Positions 53,319-62,068 of a DNA stretch of 64,000 nt are shown piece after piece. Made by a program: the position numbers and the translations under genes. Origin of the DNA: an uncultured Caproiciproducens sp. (GTDB lineage Bacteria > Bacillota > Clostridia > Oscillospirales > Acutalibacteraceae); assembly GCF_963664915.1 (NCBI RefSeq), contig NZ_OY761810.1, forward strand, positions 3,052,661 to 3,116,660, read 5' to 3'. The stretch's first letter is position 1. Each line of letters opens with the position of its first letter. The notes beneath the pieces are model-generated. The model ran no database searches, was not told the origin of the DNA, and worked only from the letters and a program-made list of their open reading frames with translations.

Positions 53319-53444
53319 ATGAATCTATTCATTTTTACGGCTCTGATCTTTGCAAATTTGGGCTTATATTATAAATTTACAAAAAGCTTTCGCTCAAAGC
53401 CCACATTGATTGCCTGTACTATAGATACTTCAAATAGCTTATAA
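53319..53444 (+). CDS. 41-residue hydrophobic peptide (possible)
   Basis: ATG 53319 follows AAAGGAAGTAAG. The product begins MNLFIFTALIFANLGLYYKF and continues with a polar tail. The CCTRTACTATAG sequence inside it also occurs at 53071-53083, so the gap contains a short repeat. Support is limited to the RBS and helix. Confidence 0.3.
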   Translation: MNLFIFTALIFANLGLYYKFTKSFRSKPTLIACTIDTSNSL

Positions 53445-53475
53445 TTCTCATATGAGGATTCATATTTTTTTGAAT

Positions 53476-53502
53476 TGCCGCCCAAGCGTTAGGGCGGCTT
53501 TT
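53476..53502 (+). terminator. Hairpin terminator
   Basis: GCCGCCC / GGGCGGC with TTTTCT after it; a second, GGAGCG / CGCTCC with TTTTTT, is at 53573-53598. Confidence 0.65.
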
Positions 53503-53606
53503 CTATGCATAATTTTACATTATAGAGCCAAGAATAATTGTAGGTAAGGGGTCATATTCTCTTGCTGTTTGGGAGCGTACAATGGGGTGCGCTCCTTTTT
53601 TATGCT

Positions 53607-54509
53607 TTATACCGCGATCACATTATTCAGCTCTGCCATATCCTTGCACGACTTCACACACAATTCAGGAAGATTCGCAGTGACTAAAGCTTTTGCGAAT
53701 GGCGGCGGTACCGCGTTCCCGCACCTGGCGACTTGCTTCGACTTCGGATATGAATTGCCCCGATAGTCGTGATCAATTACGTAATCCTGTGGGAACCCCT
53801 GTGCCGCGTACAATTCGTGCGGCTGAAGCATACGCATTCCGATGTCGACAATCTGATAATCAATTCCGTGAATTGTCACCAGCCCGAAGCGGTCACGGCT
53901 CACGACGGTATCAAGCGGATCCATTAAGGCTTGTCCGGTACCCTGACCGTAATACTTAATCAAAAAGGCTTGTACCTCTGCGAAATGACCCGCGGATGTC
54001 GTTACAGTGTGGAGCGGTTCGTCCATTCCTTGACCGATTCCAGTCTTATAGAATTTAGAAACGAAAGCTGTAAGCAATTTAAACAGGTCAGGGTCAACCA
54101 GTTCATTGACTACGGAATTGTATTCTCCTGCCTTAACCTCCAAATCATTCACAAAATAATGCGTTTTGCTGCCCGCGTACTGGCCTTTCATTTCGCCTTT
54201 TTTTGGCCATTCTTCTATGTAGGATTTTTTCAGTTTTACGGTCTTGCCGAAATATTCGAGCGACGCTTCCACAACCGGCTCTTTGCCGCACCCTGTGTCC
54301 GGCTCCGGTATGGCAGACTTGTGAGGAATCAGATCGTAATCTTTGCGGTCGGACGAATCTTTTCCAAACAGCAGCCAGAGAAACGCGTCCTCTGTGGAAG
54401 TTTTGCCTTTGCCGTTGGCACCGTAAATATTGACGTTGTGACCCTGAGCGTCGATGGACTCCGCAATGATACTGCGAAAATAATTTATAGATAGCGTTAA
54501 TAGTTTCAT
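53607..54509 (-). pseudogene. In-frame fusion: phage AAA ATPase N-terminus to C5-cytosine methyltransferase C-terminus
   Basis: Residues 1 to about 147: SMC/RecF-like ATPase start with LSINYFRSIIAES and Walker A YGANGKGKTSTEDAFLWLLF. From about residue 148 (FVSKFYKTGIGQGMDEPLHT) the chain is the target-recognition and C-terminal part of a DNA cytosine-5 methyltransferase: LQPHELYAAQGFPQDY, SKQVARCGNAVPPPFAKALV. Missing are the ATPase Walker B/signature half and the methyltransferase PCQ loop. Join near 54068. Neither activity is expected. Confidence 0.8.
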
Positions 54510-54718
54510 AAAATTTCAACCTTTCTGATTTTTAGCGCAGACGGTATGTCCGCACAGGAAAGCATATGAATTGTTTCTTCAAACGAAAGTGGCTCGGTTT
54601 TGATCGAATTTCTGGCAACGTTAAACCAGTGATTCTTAACGTCGTTTGCTTCGGCCAGCTTGTCCTCAAGCATGATAATTTTTTCAGCTTGCCGGGCAAT
54701 GATTTCTTTGTCGGTCAT
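54506..54718 (-). CDS. Small phage protein
   Basis: 70 residues, begins MTDKEIIARQAEKIIMLEDK, a coiled coil to about residue 28, then a polar tail with EPLSFEETIHML. It overlaps the ATPase start by 4 bases. No family recognised; location in the early gene block suggests an accessory replication/recombination role, without direct support. Confidence 0.6.
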   Translation of the reverse strand: MTDKEIIARQAEKIIMLEDKLAEANDVKNHWFNVARNSIKTEPLSFEETIHMLSCADIPSALKIRKVEIL

Positions 54719-54727
54719 AATTGCCCC

Positions 54728-55444
54728 CTAATCGTCCACGTCAAAACTGTTATCATCGTCAATATCATCAACGTCCAAGATAATTTCACTCTCATTGAAG
54801 TACAGGTTCGCCAATAGGGATTGAACCGGGTCAAGTCTGCCAAGCTTGAATTTACCTTTTACGTTTTCGCCGTCAAGTTCCAGACTGGAAATTGTGGATT
54901 TGCCCTTTTCTCTATAATCGAGCAGGGTAAATTTGATTTGCGGTTCTTCATAACTTTCTGATTCCTTGTCATTAAATTTGATGTAATACCAAGTGAAAGA
55001 ACCATCCTCTTTGGTTTCAATGTCACATACAAAATGCTGGCGGTCGTACTTATCACTTTCATCCACGTCCTCACATACCCATTTGCGGTATGCTTCAAAA
55101 ATCTCCGAAAGTTTGATGCCATCATGCTTCACAATCAGCATGTCATTAAAAACCTTTTGAATTTTCTGTGCCAAATCCTCACGCATGACACCCTCAGTAA
55201 TATTTTTAATGGTCTGAGCGATAAATCCGTTATAGCCAGAAAATCCGATCTCTTTTACAACACTGGATACATTTTCAGAAACAGATTTTTCAATTTCCCT
55301 GCGAATTTCATATCCGCTTATTGCGCTATCAATTGCGCCTAAAACAGTTTTCTGAACATCGTCCTCAATACGTTTCTGAATTTCTCCACTCTCATGCATT
55401 GCTTGAATTTTGCTGTCTGCGATAGCCTGTATATTTAATTCCAT
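54728..55444 (-). CDS. Hypothetical phage early protein
   Basis: 238 residues. N-terminal 100 residues are helical and polar (SKIQAMHESGEIQKRIEDDV); the middle has FVCDIETKEDGSFTWYYIKF; the end is strongly acidic (LDVDDIDDDNSFDVDD). ATG is 55444. The acidic tail recalls single-strand DNA-mimic or SSB-type tips, but no family is recognised. Confidence 0.6.
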   Translation of the reverse strand: MELNIQAIADSKIQAMHESGEIQKRIEDDVQKTVLGAIDSAISGYEIRREIEKSVSENVSSVVKEIGFSGYNGFIAQTIKNITEGVMREDLAQKIQKVFNDMLIVKHDGIKLSEIFEAYRKWVCEDVDESDKYDRQHFVCDIETKEDGSFTWYYIKFNDKESESYEEPQIKFTLLDYREKGKSTISSLELDGENVKGKFKLGRLDPVQSLLANLYFNESEIILDVDDIDDDNSFDVDD

Positions 55445-55530
55445 TTGACAATCTCCGTTCTGCGATATATAATCGCATTAAGTTAATTTTCTACTGCGCC
55501 GCTTCCAGATTGCCGTCTGGATGCGGCTTT

Positions 55531-56058
55531 TTATATTGCATATTTTTTGCACGACTCACGGATTGCAAATTTTCGTTTGCTTACCGTTTGTGTGGTTACC
55601 CCAAGAATGCGGGATATTTCAGTTTGGCTATAACCAGCTTTCAGAAGCTCAACAGTTTTAGAATATTTAGGATTTACATGATCCTGAATCAATCCAGCAA
55701 TACATTTGATTTCCACTGTGTCCTCAATGTTTTCATCGTTGCTAAGTTTTTCAATTAAAGACATATCATCTGTTGTTGGTGAATTGATACTTATAATTGA
55801 AGCCGATCGCTTTTGTCTGTTTCTTCCGTCGTATTCGTGACTTACTTGACCATTCATATAGTAAAAAGCCACACTGCCGAATGAGTATTCAGGATGCCGA
55901 TGCCATTCCTTGACTGCCAGAATATAGCCGTATGCTGCGATATCGTACCAATCTTCTTTGGGCAATTTTTTATGTATAAGATAGGCATATATGAGATTGT
56001 GGTTCTTTTCAGCGAAGTCGCGTTCGGATGGAGTCAATGGTTCTATTCGCTTTTTCAT
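55531..56058 (-). CDS. Phage sigma-70-like regulator
   Basis: 175 residues from ATG 56058 (GGGAGAGAC upstream). N-terminal region resembles sigma region 2 (NLIYAYLIHKKLPKEDWYDI, AAYGYILAVKEW); the C-terminus is a region-4 HTH (YSKTVELLKAGYSQTEISRI, LGVTTQTVSKRKFAIRESC). Typical of late-gene activators in Clostridia phages. Its overlapping neighbour starts 4 bases upstream. Confidence 0.8.
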   Translation of the reverse strand: MKKRIEPLTPSERDFAEKNHNLIYAYLIHKKLPKEDWYDIAAYGYILAVKEWHRHPEYSFGSVAFYYMNGQVSHEYDGRNRQKRSASIISINSPTTDDMSLIEKLSNDENIEDTVEIKCIAGLIQDHVNPKYSKTVELLKAGYSQTEISRILGVTTQTVSKRKFAIRESCKKYAI

Positions 56059-56237
56059 GTCTCTCCCTCGCCAAATATGTACCCCACCAGCCCGATTGCC
56101 ATACAGGCGGCGGAACCGGCACACAGATACACAAGCTGATCGAGCGATATCCGATCCGCGTCAGAGGCCCCGGCGACGAAAAACATTCCGGCGAATCCGA
56201 TAAATGCAAGTGCGGTGAATATTACTGATTTACGCAA
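56055..56237 (-). CDS. Small two-span membrane protein
   Basis: 60 residues with two hydrophobic helices (VIFTALAFIGFAGMFFVAGA and LVYLCAGSAACMAIGLVGYI). It overlaps the sigma-like gene by 4 bases and the zinc-finger gene by 8, so it is part of the early operon. Function is unknown. Confidence 0.6.
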   Translation of the reverse strand: MRKSVIFTALAFIGFAGMFFVAGASDADRISLDQLVYLCAGSAACMAIGLVGYIFGEGET

Positions 56238-56412
56238 GGCTTGTCCCTCCTTCCCGTATAATCCCTGCAGCTATGTACTTACCCCGTGTTTCCCGGTTCC
56301 TGCGTCGCGCTCTGCGGCCGGAGCATGTCGGGCATATGTAACCGGATCGCGGTATGCGCTGTAAAATACTGGTTATCCAACGCTTGCCGCAGAGGGTGCA
56401 TAGTGCGGTCAT
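56230..56412 (-). CDS. Small zinc-finger protein
   Basis: 60 residues with paired CxxC motifs: CTLCGKRW and YICPTCSGRRARRRNRET. The zinc ribbon and basic stretch suggest nucleic-acid binding. Overlaps both neighbours by a few bases, a normal early phage arrangement. Confidence 0.6.
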   Translation of the reverse strand: MTALCTLCGKRWITSILQRIPRSGYICPTCSGRRARRRNRETRGKYIAAGIIREGGTSLA

Positions 56413-56603
56413 GCGAACGCCCTCGCAAGCTGTTCTGTCGTAATAAATTCGCTAAGTCCTTTACGCGAAAGCGTTTTTGTACATACACCCATAATTGTGG
56501 CGGCTTCCTGTTGGTTGTAAACTAACTTATTAGGATACTTTTCATCCGCACGGCTGCGAATACGTTCGAGCGTGTCAGGATAAAGTTCTTTTTCACGTGG
56601 CAT
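56409..56603 (-). CDS. Small phage DNA-binding protein
   Basis: 64 residues from ATG 56603 (GGAGG 6 bases upstream). KLVYNQQEAATIMGVCTKTL and SRKGLSEFITTEQLARAFA read as a winged or MerR/excisionase-like HTH. Size and place in the early operon fit an excisionase or replication regulator. Confidence 0.6.
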   Translation of the reverse strand: MPREKELYPDTLERIRSRADEKYPNKLVYNQQEAATIMGVCTKTLSRKGLSEFITTEQLARAFA

Positions 56604-56687
56604 GTGAACCCTCCTATGCAATATTTCCGACTACCTGTCGGTTAAGCAGCAACATTTTAATTTGCTGATAGTCCATGCCCATTTCGA

Positions 56688-57257
56688 TCAGTACACCATA
56701 ATTGAAGCGAACAAATCAAAAGTCATATCTTCAAATTCTTCGCTGCTGGAATGCACCCAAAAGCTATTGGATGCGTTTACCCAATAAACAAAATAATTGT
56801 TTTTTCGGAACCAATTACAGAGTTCAGGGGGATCGTCAAAAAACCATTCTGTAATATCTGTTCCTTCATTAGGGAACTCGTAAAATCCAATTGAATTTTT
56901 GTCTCTAAATTCTTCACTTTTGTTTCCAACTTCTTCTACTGCTTTATTTACTGCTTTAATAGCATCTGAAAACGAAACGCTGAACCATTCTCCAGTAACT
57001 CTAAATTGCGAAAGTAGCTCATGTACCTTGGATTCTACTTTGTATCCGTTATTAATCGGCTCACTGGAATAACTGTTTTTTGCGTAAAATCCTCCTTGTG
57101 TTTCAATCGCCCGTTTACGCTTTTCATAATTAATGCTTACCCCAACTTTGCAATAGTTCTGCCTTTGCTCAATCACATAGACGTTAGACATTGGCACCTT
57201 AATCTGTTCTGGTACCGCATCAATTTTGTTTGGCTCAAGAAATACAAGATCTGACAT
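56688..57257 (-). CDS. Phage regulator with GIY-YIG/T5orf172-like domain
   Basis: 189 residues. The first 16 residues (MSDLVFLEPNKIDAVP) match the start of Rha-type antirepressors. NVYVIEQRQNYCKVGVSINY, VESKVHELLSQFRVTGEWFS is a T5orf172/MUG113 GIY-YIG-like fold. The two parts may be a natural domain pair or another join of gene ends near residue 17. The catalytic residues of true GIY-YIG nucleases are only partly visible. Confidence 0.65.
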   Translation of the reverse strand: MSDLVFLEPNKIDAVPEQIKVPMSNVYVIEQRQNYCKVGVSINYEKRKRAIETQGGFYAKNSYSSEPINNGYKVESKVHELLSQFRVTGEWFSVSFSDAIKAVNKAVEEVGNKSEEFRDKNSIGFYEFPNEGTDITEWFFDDPPELCNWFRKNNYFVYWVNASNSFWVHSSSEEFEDMTFDLFASIMVY

Positions 57258-57265
57258 ATGCCCTC

Positions 57266-57559
57266 CTAACTTGTTTGAATCATATCTATGTACTGTTTAA
57301 CTAAGTCCTGCTTTGCGGGAGAAAGCTTGTCCACAGTCTTTGCAAGAATCTGACTTTGCGCGGAAATTTGATTGTCTTGCTCAAGCAAATAATCCGTGGT
57401 TACTTCGAAATAGTCCGAGACCTTTTTCAGCCTATCAGCACTTGGGTAAGACTTTTTCCATCTAGAAATTGACGCATTAGCAAATTTTAGTTCCTTTTCA
57501 AGTTTCCAAATTGTAATGCCTTTTGCTTCACACAGATCTGACACCTTTTCAAATAGCAA
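57266..57559 (-). CDS. Cro-like XRE regulator
   Basis: 97 residues from TTG 57559 (AGGAGGTGA 5 bases upstream). HTH: VSDLCEAKGITIWKLEKELK, FANASISRWKKSYPSADRLK, KVSDYFEVTTDYLL; a C-terminal helical segment completes it. Divergent from the repressor at 57800 and very like it in the HTH, which is the usual cro/repressor pairing. Confidence 0.85.
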   Translation of the reverse strand: MLFEKVSDLCEAKGITIWKLEKELKFANASISRWKKSYPSADRLKKVSDYFEVTTDYLLEQDNQISAQSQILAKTVDKLSPAKQDLVKQYIDMIQTS

Positions 57560-57597
57560 ATAAATCACCTCCTATCAAAATATTAGTCTACAGACTA

Positions 57598-57626
57598 TTG
57601 ACAAAGCATAGAAAATAAGCTATTAT
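57598..57626 (+). promoter_or_regulatory. Promoter reading right toward the repressor
   Basis: TTGACA (57598-57603), 17 bp, TATTAT (57621-57626). TAGTCT-AC-AGACTA lies just upstream and is a possible operator. Confidence 0.7.
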
Positions 57627-57724
57627 ATTTTTGTTGGAAAAAAATAATAGTTGTTTAAAACTGTATGTCTTAAATTCTATAGGTTTTAAACTCTCATCCG
57701 CTATGGCTTTTAGTTTGTAACCTC

Positions 57725-57753
57725 ATTATATGAGTTTTCAGCCTAATTGTCAA
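57725..57753 (-). promoter_or_regulatory. Promoter reading left toward cro
   Basis: On the - strand TTGACA (57753-57748), 17 bp, TATAAT (57730-57725), a consensus promoter. Faces the + promoter at 57598, so the first ~120 bases of the two transcripts are complementary. AATAG-G-CTATT overlaps its -35. Confidence 0.75.
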
Positions 57754-57799
57754 TAGGCTATTCACTAATTCATAAAAATATTTGTGAGGTTGAAAACTA

Positions 57800-58105
57800 A
57801 TGACATTATTAGAAAAAATTAAGCAGCTTTGTGACGAGCATGGTGAAACTTTCTCATCGTTAGAAAAAAAGCTAGGATTTGGCAATGCAACTATAAGAAA
57901 ATGGGATGATGCCACCCCTGGTGGAGATAGGCTTTCCAAAGTGGCCGACTATTTTAATACATCTGTTGACTATCTGCTTGGCAGAGAAACCAATGAATTA
58001 GGCGGAGTATATTTTAATTTTGCAAAAGAAGCACAAAAGCATGAAATTGACCCTGAAGATATAAAATTAGCGATTGATACAATAAAACGTCTTAGAAATA
58101 AATAA
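57800..58105 (+). CDS. CI-like XRE repressor
   Basis: 101 residues with an N-terminal HTH (LLEKIKQLCDEHGETFSSLE, KKLGFGNATIRKWDD, DRLSKVADYFNTSVDYLLGR). The C-terminus is short with no self-cleavage domain, so release from repression must use another way; the next gene is an ImmA-type protease, which is known to cleave such repressors. Confidence 0.88.
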   Translation: MTLLEKIKQLCDEHGETFSSLEKKLGFGNATIRKWDDATPGGDRLSKVADYFNTSVDYLLGRETNELGGVYFNFAKEAQKHEIDPEDIKLAIDTIKRLRNK

Positions 58106-58122
58106 TAAAATATGGAGGGTAC

Positions 58123-58860
58123 ATGGGCTGTTATTATACAAAGGCAAGTCTGTATAAAGAAATTAATCGTTTGCGTAACTTTGTAGGAGTAGATCGATCT
58201 GATTATCCAATAAATCTTATAAATATGTGTAAAGTCAGAGGTAATATTCTTGTTGAAGCTGTTCCCTTCAATACTCCGGGTCTAAAAGGGATGGCATCAA
58301 TAGCAAGTCAAAAAGGAGAAAACGACATAATCCTATTAAACTCATATCAAAGCAAAGAAGAACGTAATTTTATATGTGGGCACGAACTTATTCATTTGGC
58401 TTTGCATAGACACGAAAAGATAAAATCTTTTAATTGTTTTGAAAAGGTTTTGCCAAATCAAGACGGATTTTTAGAATGGCAGGCAAACGAAGGATCGGCA
58501 GAATTTATTGTCCCATACCAGTTACTTTTTCCTAAATTAAAAAAGTCTCTTCCTGCTTTAAAAACGAGTAGCGACTTTAGACAGTTCAGACGAGACGTAG
58601 CAAACTCTTTTAATGTCACCGATGCTGTTATCAAGTTTAGACTCGATGATCTAAAATACGAAATTCAACAATATCTAAATGGGACAAGTATTAATAATCT
58701 AAGATTTTTATCAAACAATCAGCGAGCGGCTAAAGGCATAAATGTAAAATCGCTCAGTGACGTCGAGGACGAACTATTTCGGGCAGAGTATCATATTTAT
58801 TTTGGTGATCGAAGTTTGTTTAGACATAGCAAAATAAAAAGCCGCCCTACCCTGTTCTAG
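58123..58860 (+). CDS. ImmA/IrrE-family metallopeptidase
   Basis: 245-residue zinc protease: FICGHELIHLALHRHE holds the HExxH motif, and EWQANEGSAEFIVPYQLLFP the downstream Glu. In ICEBs1 and many phages, ImmA cleaves the lysogeny repressor on signalling. It lies 17 bases after the repressor, the conserved pair. GGAGGG precedes the ATG closely. Confidence 0.92.
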   Translation: MGCYYTKASLYKEINRLRNFVGVDRSDYPINLINMCKVRGNILVEAVPFNTPGLKGMASIASQKGENDIILLNSYQSKEERNFICGHELIHLALHRHEKIKSFNCFEKVLPNQDGFLEWQANEGSAEFIVPYQLLFPKLKKSLPALKTSSDFRQFRRDVANSFNVTDAVIKFRLDDLKYEIQQYLNGTSINNLRFLSNNQRAAKGINVKSLSDVEDELFRAEYHIYFGDRSLFRHSKIKSRPTLF

Positions 58861-58953
58861 CAGGATAAGACGGCAACTATCAACCAAGGGCTGACAGTAC
58901 GATAAACGCATTTATATTGTACTATGTTAGTCCTCTTTTTTCAAGGAGGTACT

Positions 58954-60102
58954 ATGGCAAAAAATAAAATTACAGACGGTCTACGCCAAAAAGCAAATGG
59001 CGTGTGGGAACGGTCTGAAATCACAAACGGTAAACGGCGCTGGTTTTCTTCTCTTGACCCGGAAGAAGTTTGGAGAAAACGTAATGCCGCACTTGGAGAA
59101 GCTGAAAATGAGCAACTTGAAAAAGATAAAGGACCGCTGTTTAGTATTGTTGCAGATGCTTATGAGGAACGTGTGCGCAACATGAAAAACGGCACACAGC
59201 GAAGTTATCTTCCTGCCATTGTCCGTGCACGTGACACATTCGGAGAAAAGCACATGCGTGAAATAGAGCCATACATGATTTCTGAATTTTTACAAGGCAT
59301 GTCAGGAATGGCAAAAACAACGGTGAGCAATCAGAAGTCGGTGCTCAATGCTATTTTTCAAACTTGGATTGAAAGTCCTACCTGGCGTGGCGACAAAAAC
59401 CCATCAAAAATAGTAAGTATCCCTCGAGGACTAAAACATACAAAGCGTGAACCGCCTACCGACGATCAGGTAAAGATTGTTAAAGACCATTATCTCGACC
59501 CTGATGCGTTGCCCGCTGTCGTATTTCTGTGCACTGGTGAACGGCGTGGTGAAGCTTGCGGAATCCAGCTAAAAGATATTAATTTTGAAAATAAAAAGAT
59601 AAGCATTAACAATTCAGTGGAGCATATCGGAGATAAGCCACACGTTACCACAACAAAAACGCCGGCGGGAGTACGAAAAATTCCACTGCTGTCAATGCTT
59701 GATGAAGCATTACAGCCCCTACAAGGCTTACCGGAGGACACCTATATATTAAGCGGTACAAACGAGCCTTTGACCACGTCGCGCTATAATCGGATATGGG
59801 CTAATTTTTGGCATAAATATGGATACGCAACGGAATTATGTTACAAAAGTAAATCCACACTATCAAATGGTAAGATTAAAGAATATATGCACAAAGAATG
59901 GAAAGCTGACGTTTGCGCCCATCAGTTCCGGCATGAGTACGTTTGCATGCTTTGTCTTGCTGGAGTGCCGGAGGAAATCGCAATCCTGCTTGTCGGACAC
60001 GCAAACGTGCAGATGATTCATCAAGTTTATTTATCACTTAAACCGCAAATGATAGAAAGCGCGGGCAACAAACTTAATGATTTCTTAAACAAAAAAGTTT
60101 AG
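58954..60102 (+). CDS. int: Tyrosine-type site-specific integrase
   Basis: 382 residues from ATG 58954 (AAGGAGGT upstream). N-terminal AP2-like arm-binding part (GVWERSEITNGKRRWFSSLD), SAM-like core-binding domain (about 60-150), and catalytic domain: Arg in GERRGEAC, HQFRHEYVC (H-x-x-R), GHANVQMIHQVY with final His and Tyr nucleophile. Reads toward the right end of the prophage, followed by a terminator. Its attachment site is expected just beyond. Confidence 0.95.
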   Translation: MAKNKITDGLRQKANGVWERSEITNGKRRWFSSLDPEEVWRKRNAALGEAENEQLEKDKGPLFSIVADAYEERVRNMKNGTQRSYLPAIVRARDTFGEKHMREIEPYMISEFLQGMSGMAKTTVSNQKSVLNAIFQTWIESPTWRGDKNPSKIVSIPRGLKHTKREPPTDDQVKIVKDHYLDPDALPAVVFLCTGERRGEACGIQLKDINFENKKISINNSVEHIGDKPHVTTTKTPAGVRKIPLLSMLDEALQPLQGLPEDTYILSGTNEPLTTSRYNRIWANFWHKYGYATELCYKSKSTLSNGKIKEYMHKEWKADVCAHQFRHEYVCMLCLAGVPEEIAILLVGHANVQMIHQVYLSLKPQMIESAGNKLNDFLNKKV

Positions 60103-60175
60103 TCCTCTATTAGTCCACATAAAAGCGTCTAAAATGGTTTTATACAGTCTTTTAAAGTCCGACGTTAAAACGAAA

Positions 60176-60221
60176 AAAACCGCATGAACACTGTATTTTC
60201 AGTATTCATGCGGTTTTAAAA
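60176..60221 (+). terminator. Terminator of int
   Basis: AAAACCGCATGAACACTG paired with CAGTATTCATGCGGTTTT around TATTTT. Followed by ATGGTGGAGATGA (60224), which is also found at repeat copies 3 and 4. Confidence 0.85.
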
Positions 60222-60236
60222 ATGGTGGAGATGAAC
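60222..60236. other. Possible attachment-site core
   Basis: ATGGTGGAGATGA resembles the 3' end of a tRNA gene on the - strand (CATCTCCACCA), a usual target for tyrosine integrases. The rest of a tRNA is not seen here, so this is a weak call. Confidence 0.25.
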
Positions 60237-60340
60237 CGTGTGTTACCTTGTCATTTACGGCTTCCAGAAAGGAAGTTTTATCGGCATAAATAAGCCACAA
60301 TCGGACACGAGTTTTGCTCTTGTCATATTAGCAGAAAAAG

Positions 60341-60378
60341 GCTCCCCATCCGCTGGATTTCTCCAGAGGATGGGGAGC
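60341..60378 (-). terminator. Terminator of the reverse transcriptase gene (repeat R1)
   Basis: GCTCCCCATCC-G-CTGGA / TCCAG-A-GGATGGGGAGC with TTTTT on the - strand. 36 of 40 bases match 62173-62212. Confidence 0.85.
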
Positions 60379-60424
60379 TTAATTTTACACCTTGAAGTCG
60401 ATTAACAATAACTATATTTTTTAG

Positions 60425-62002
60425 TTAATCATCTTCCTCTTTTGTAAAAGCCTCCTCACTTTCTTCTATTTTTAGTCTTAAGTAATCTTCAATTTCAGCA
60501 TTGACATCTGTTATATCTCTTATTATTGAATTTCTCTGCAATATATTTTCTGTATAGAAATCCATATATGATTTTCTTTGTAGTGCTTTCTTTTCCTTCT
60601 TTGCAAGTTTATCATTTATTTGATCCTTTGCATAAAAAGGAATTAAATATTTATCAACGCTATATTCTAAGTTAGCTGACAAATCAGCTGAATACAAAAT
60701 CAAATGGTAATTTTGAAACCAATACTTTTCATCATAATTTGATTTTAAAATATTAATATCTTCAGCATTAAACATACTATCTTTTAAATAATATGAAATC
60801 AAAATTTGATTATTTGATTTAAGTACATCATTTTTTGCATTTGTCAAAATATCTGTGAAATGTAAAATTTTTATCGCGAAATAGAAATATAATTGTTCTT
60901 CATTGAAAGGTTCTTGAAGTGATTCCCTGTATCTTACTTTTAAAAATTTATATAACTTTCTATTATCAAAACTTTCCATTAAATTAAACTTATCAACAGC
61001 ATAAAGCATAGATTCCGGAGAAAATTTTAAAATGAAACACAATTGGTGGTAATCATAGTTTTTGACTTGAAATATTTCAAGGGGTAATTCTCTAAAATAT
61101 TTTAATTTAAAAAAGTTATTAATAAACACTTTCTTTAGTTTATCATCTTCTAATTTTGAAATTCTATAAACTATTTGATTAATAAAATACAATTTATTAT
61201 TATCTTTATCTTTATTAAGCCTGATATTGCAATGAGCAATCAATTTTTTCCAGTACCTAGCTGTTAAATTGTAATTATTAAAAGCTTCATATGTCCATAT
61301 TTCTTTTTTATCGTCATTTCTTTCAAGTTCGTATTTTTCTAATACTTTGTCAAAAATCTTAACTATTCTATCATTATCCTTCTTATTGCAGAAAAAATAA
61401 AAATCATCAGAGAAATAAGAAAACTCACAATCTATCTCTAAGTTTGTAATTTCGTTTGCAATGTCATTACTGATATTTTTTAGATTAATTTCCGCAAAAA
61501 ACAATGACAAATAATTCCCCATTATCAAGCCATTGGTCGCACCTAAGTTCATATTTGATACATATCTTTCTTGATGTCCCTGAAAATCTATTTTATGAGT
61601 GTATATTCTCCCGTAATATTCTTTTATGTCCAACTTTAGCAAGTTATCATATATGCACAATCTTTCAAAATCATCTTCTAATTGGTTGTCATATTCCCCT
61701 GATTTAAAGTCTCCTGTTTCTATATTGGCTGATAACCGCTTATGACTAGGGTCAATATTCTGGATGTCATCGAAATTGGACATATTTTTAAAATGTTCAT
61801 ATGCACATACAAAATTCAATATATTAGGCATTTTAATAGTGCGATATTTATCATCTTTTTTCTTAACTCTAAAATTAATAGGTTCTGTCCAACATAGTTT
61901 CTCAATGTCAAAAGAAGATACATTATTCGGCAATTTTATTTTGTCTATATCCAAAAAGTTTTTGACTGGATTTTTAAAATTATACAGATTATTTAATTTC
62001 AT
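60425..62002 (-). CDS. Unknown-group reverse transcriptase, defence-type
   Basis: 525-residue reverse transcriptase, strongly AT-rich compared with neighbours. Residues 52-61 KYRTIKMPNI (fingers), 122-136 LLKLDIKEYYGRIYT with Asp125 (motif A), 157-166 NGLIMGNYLS (motif B), 195-203 SYFSDDFYF with the catalytic Asp pair (motif C), then about 300 helical residues. No maturase X, endonuclease or group II intron RNA is present, and no retron ncRNA was found. DIxxYYxxIYTH and the helical tail fit Abi/unknown-group RTs, many of which are antiphage systems. AGGAG 6 bases before ATG 62002; own promoter. Confidence 0.85.
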   Translation of the reverse strand: MKLNNLYNFKNPVKNFLDIDKIKLPNNVSSFDIEKLCWTEPINFRVKKKDDKYRTIKMPNILNFVCAYEHFKNMSNFDDIQNIDPSHKRLSANIETGDFKSGEYDNQLEDDFERLCIYDNLLKLDIKEYYGRIYTHKIDFQGHQERYVSNMNLGATNGLIMGNYLSLFFAEINLKNISNDIANEITNLEIDCEFSYFSDDFYFFCNKKDNDRIVKIFDKVLEKYELERNDDKKEIWTYEAFNNYNLTARYWKKLIAHCNIRLNKDKDNNKLYFINQIVYRISKLEDDKLKKVFINNFFKLKYFRELPLEIFQVKNYDYHQLCFILKFSPESMLYAVDKFNLMESFDNRKLYKFLKVRYRESLQEPFNEEQLYFYFAIKILHFTDILTNAKNDVLKSNNQILISYYLKDSMFNAEDINILKSNYDEKYWFQNYHLILYSADLSANLEYSVDKYLIPFYAKDQINDKLAKKEKKALQRKSYMDFYTENILQRNSIIRDITDVNAEIEDYLRLKIEESEEAFTKEEDD

Positions 62003-62039
62003 TACATGCTCCTATCTAACTTTCTAAGAATAATTTTAC

Positions 62040-62068
62040 ATTATAACCACACTTAAGAGCTTATTCAA
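62040..62068 (-). promoter_or_regulatory. Promoter of the reverse transcriptase gene
   Basis: On the - strand TTGAAT (62068-62063), 17 bp ending TGGT, TATAAT (62045-62040), giving a leader of about 30 bases. A second weaker set (TTGCAA, TATTAT) lies about 60 bases further upstream and would give a longer leader that includes a 25-codon hydrophobic frame. Confidence 0.7.

Noticed and set aside
60425..62002. Reverse transcriptase as group II intron maturase or retron
   Set aside because: No maturase X or HNH domain, no intron domain V near it, and no msr/msd-like inverted repeat upstream that I could find.
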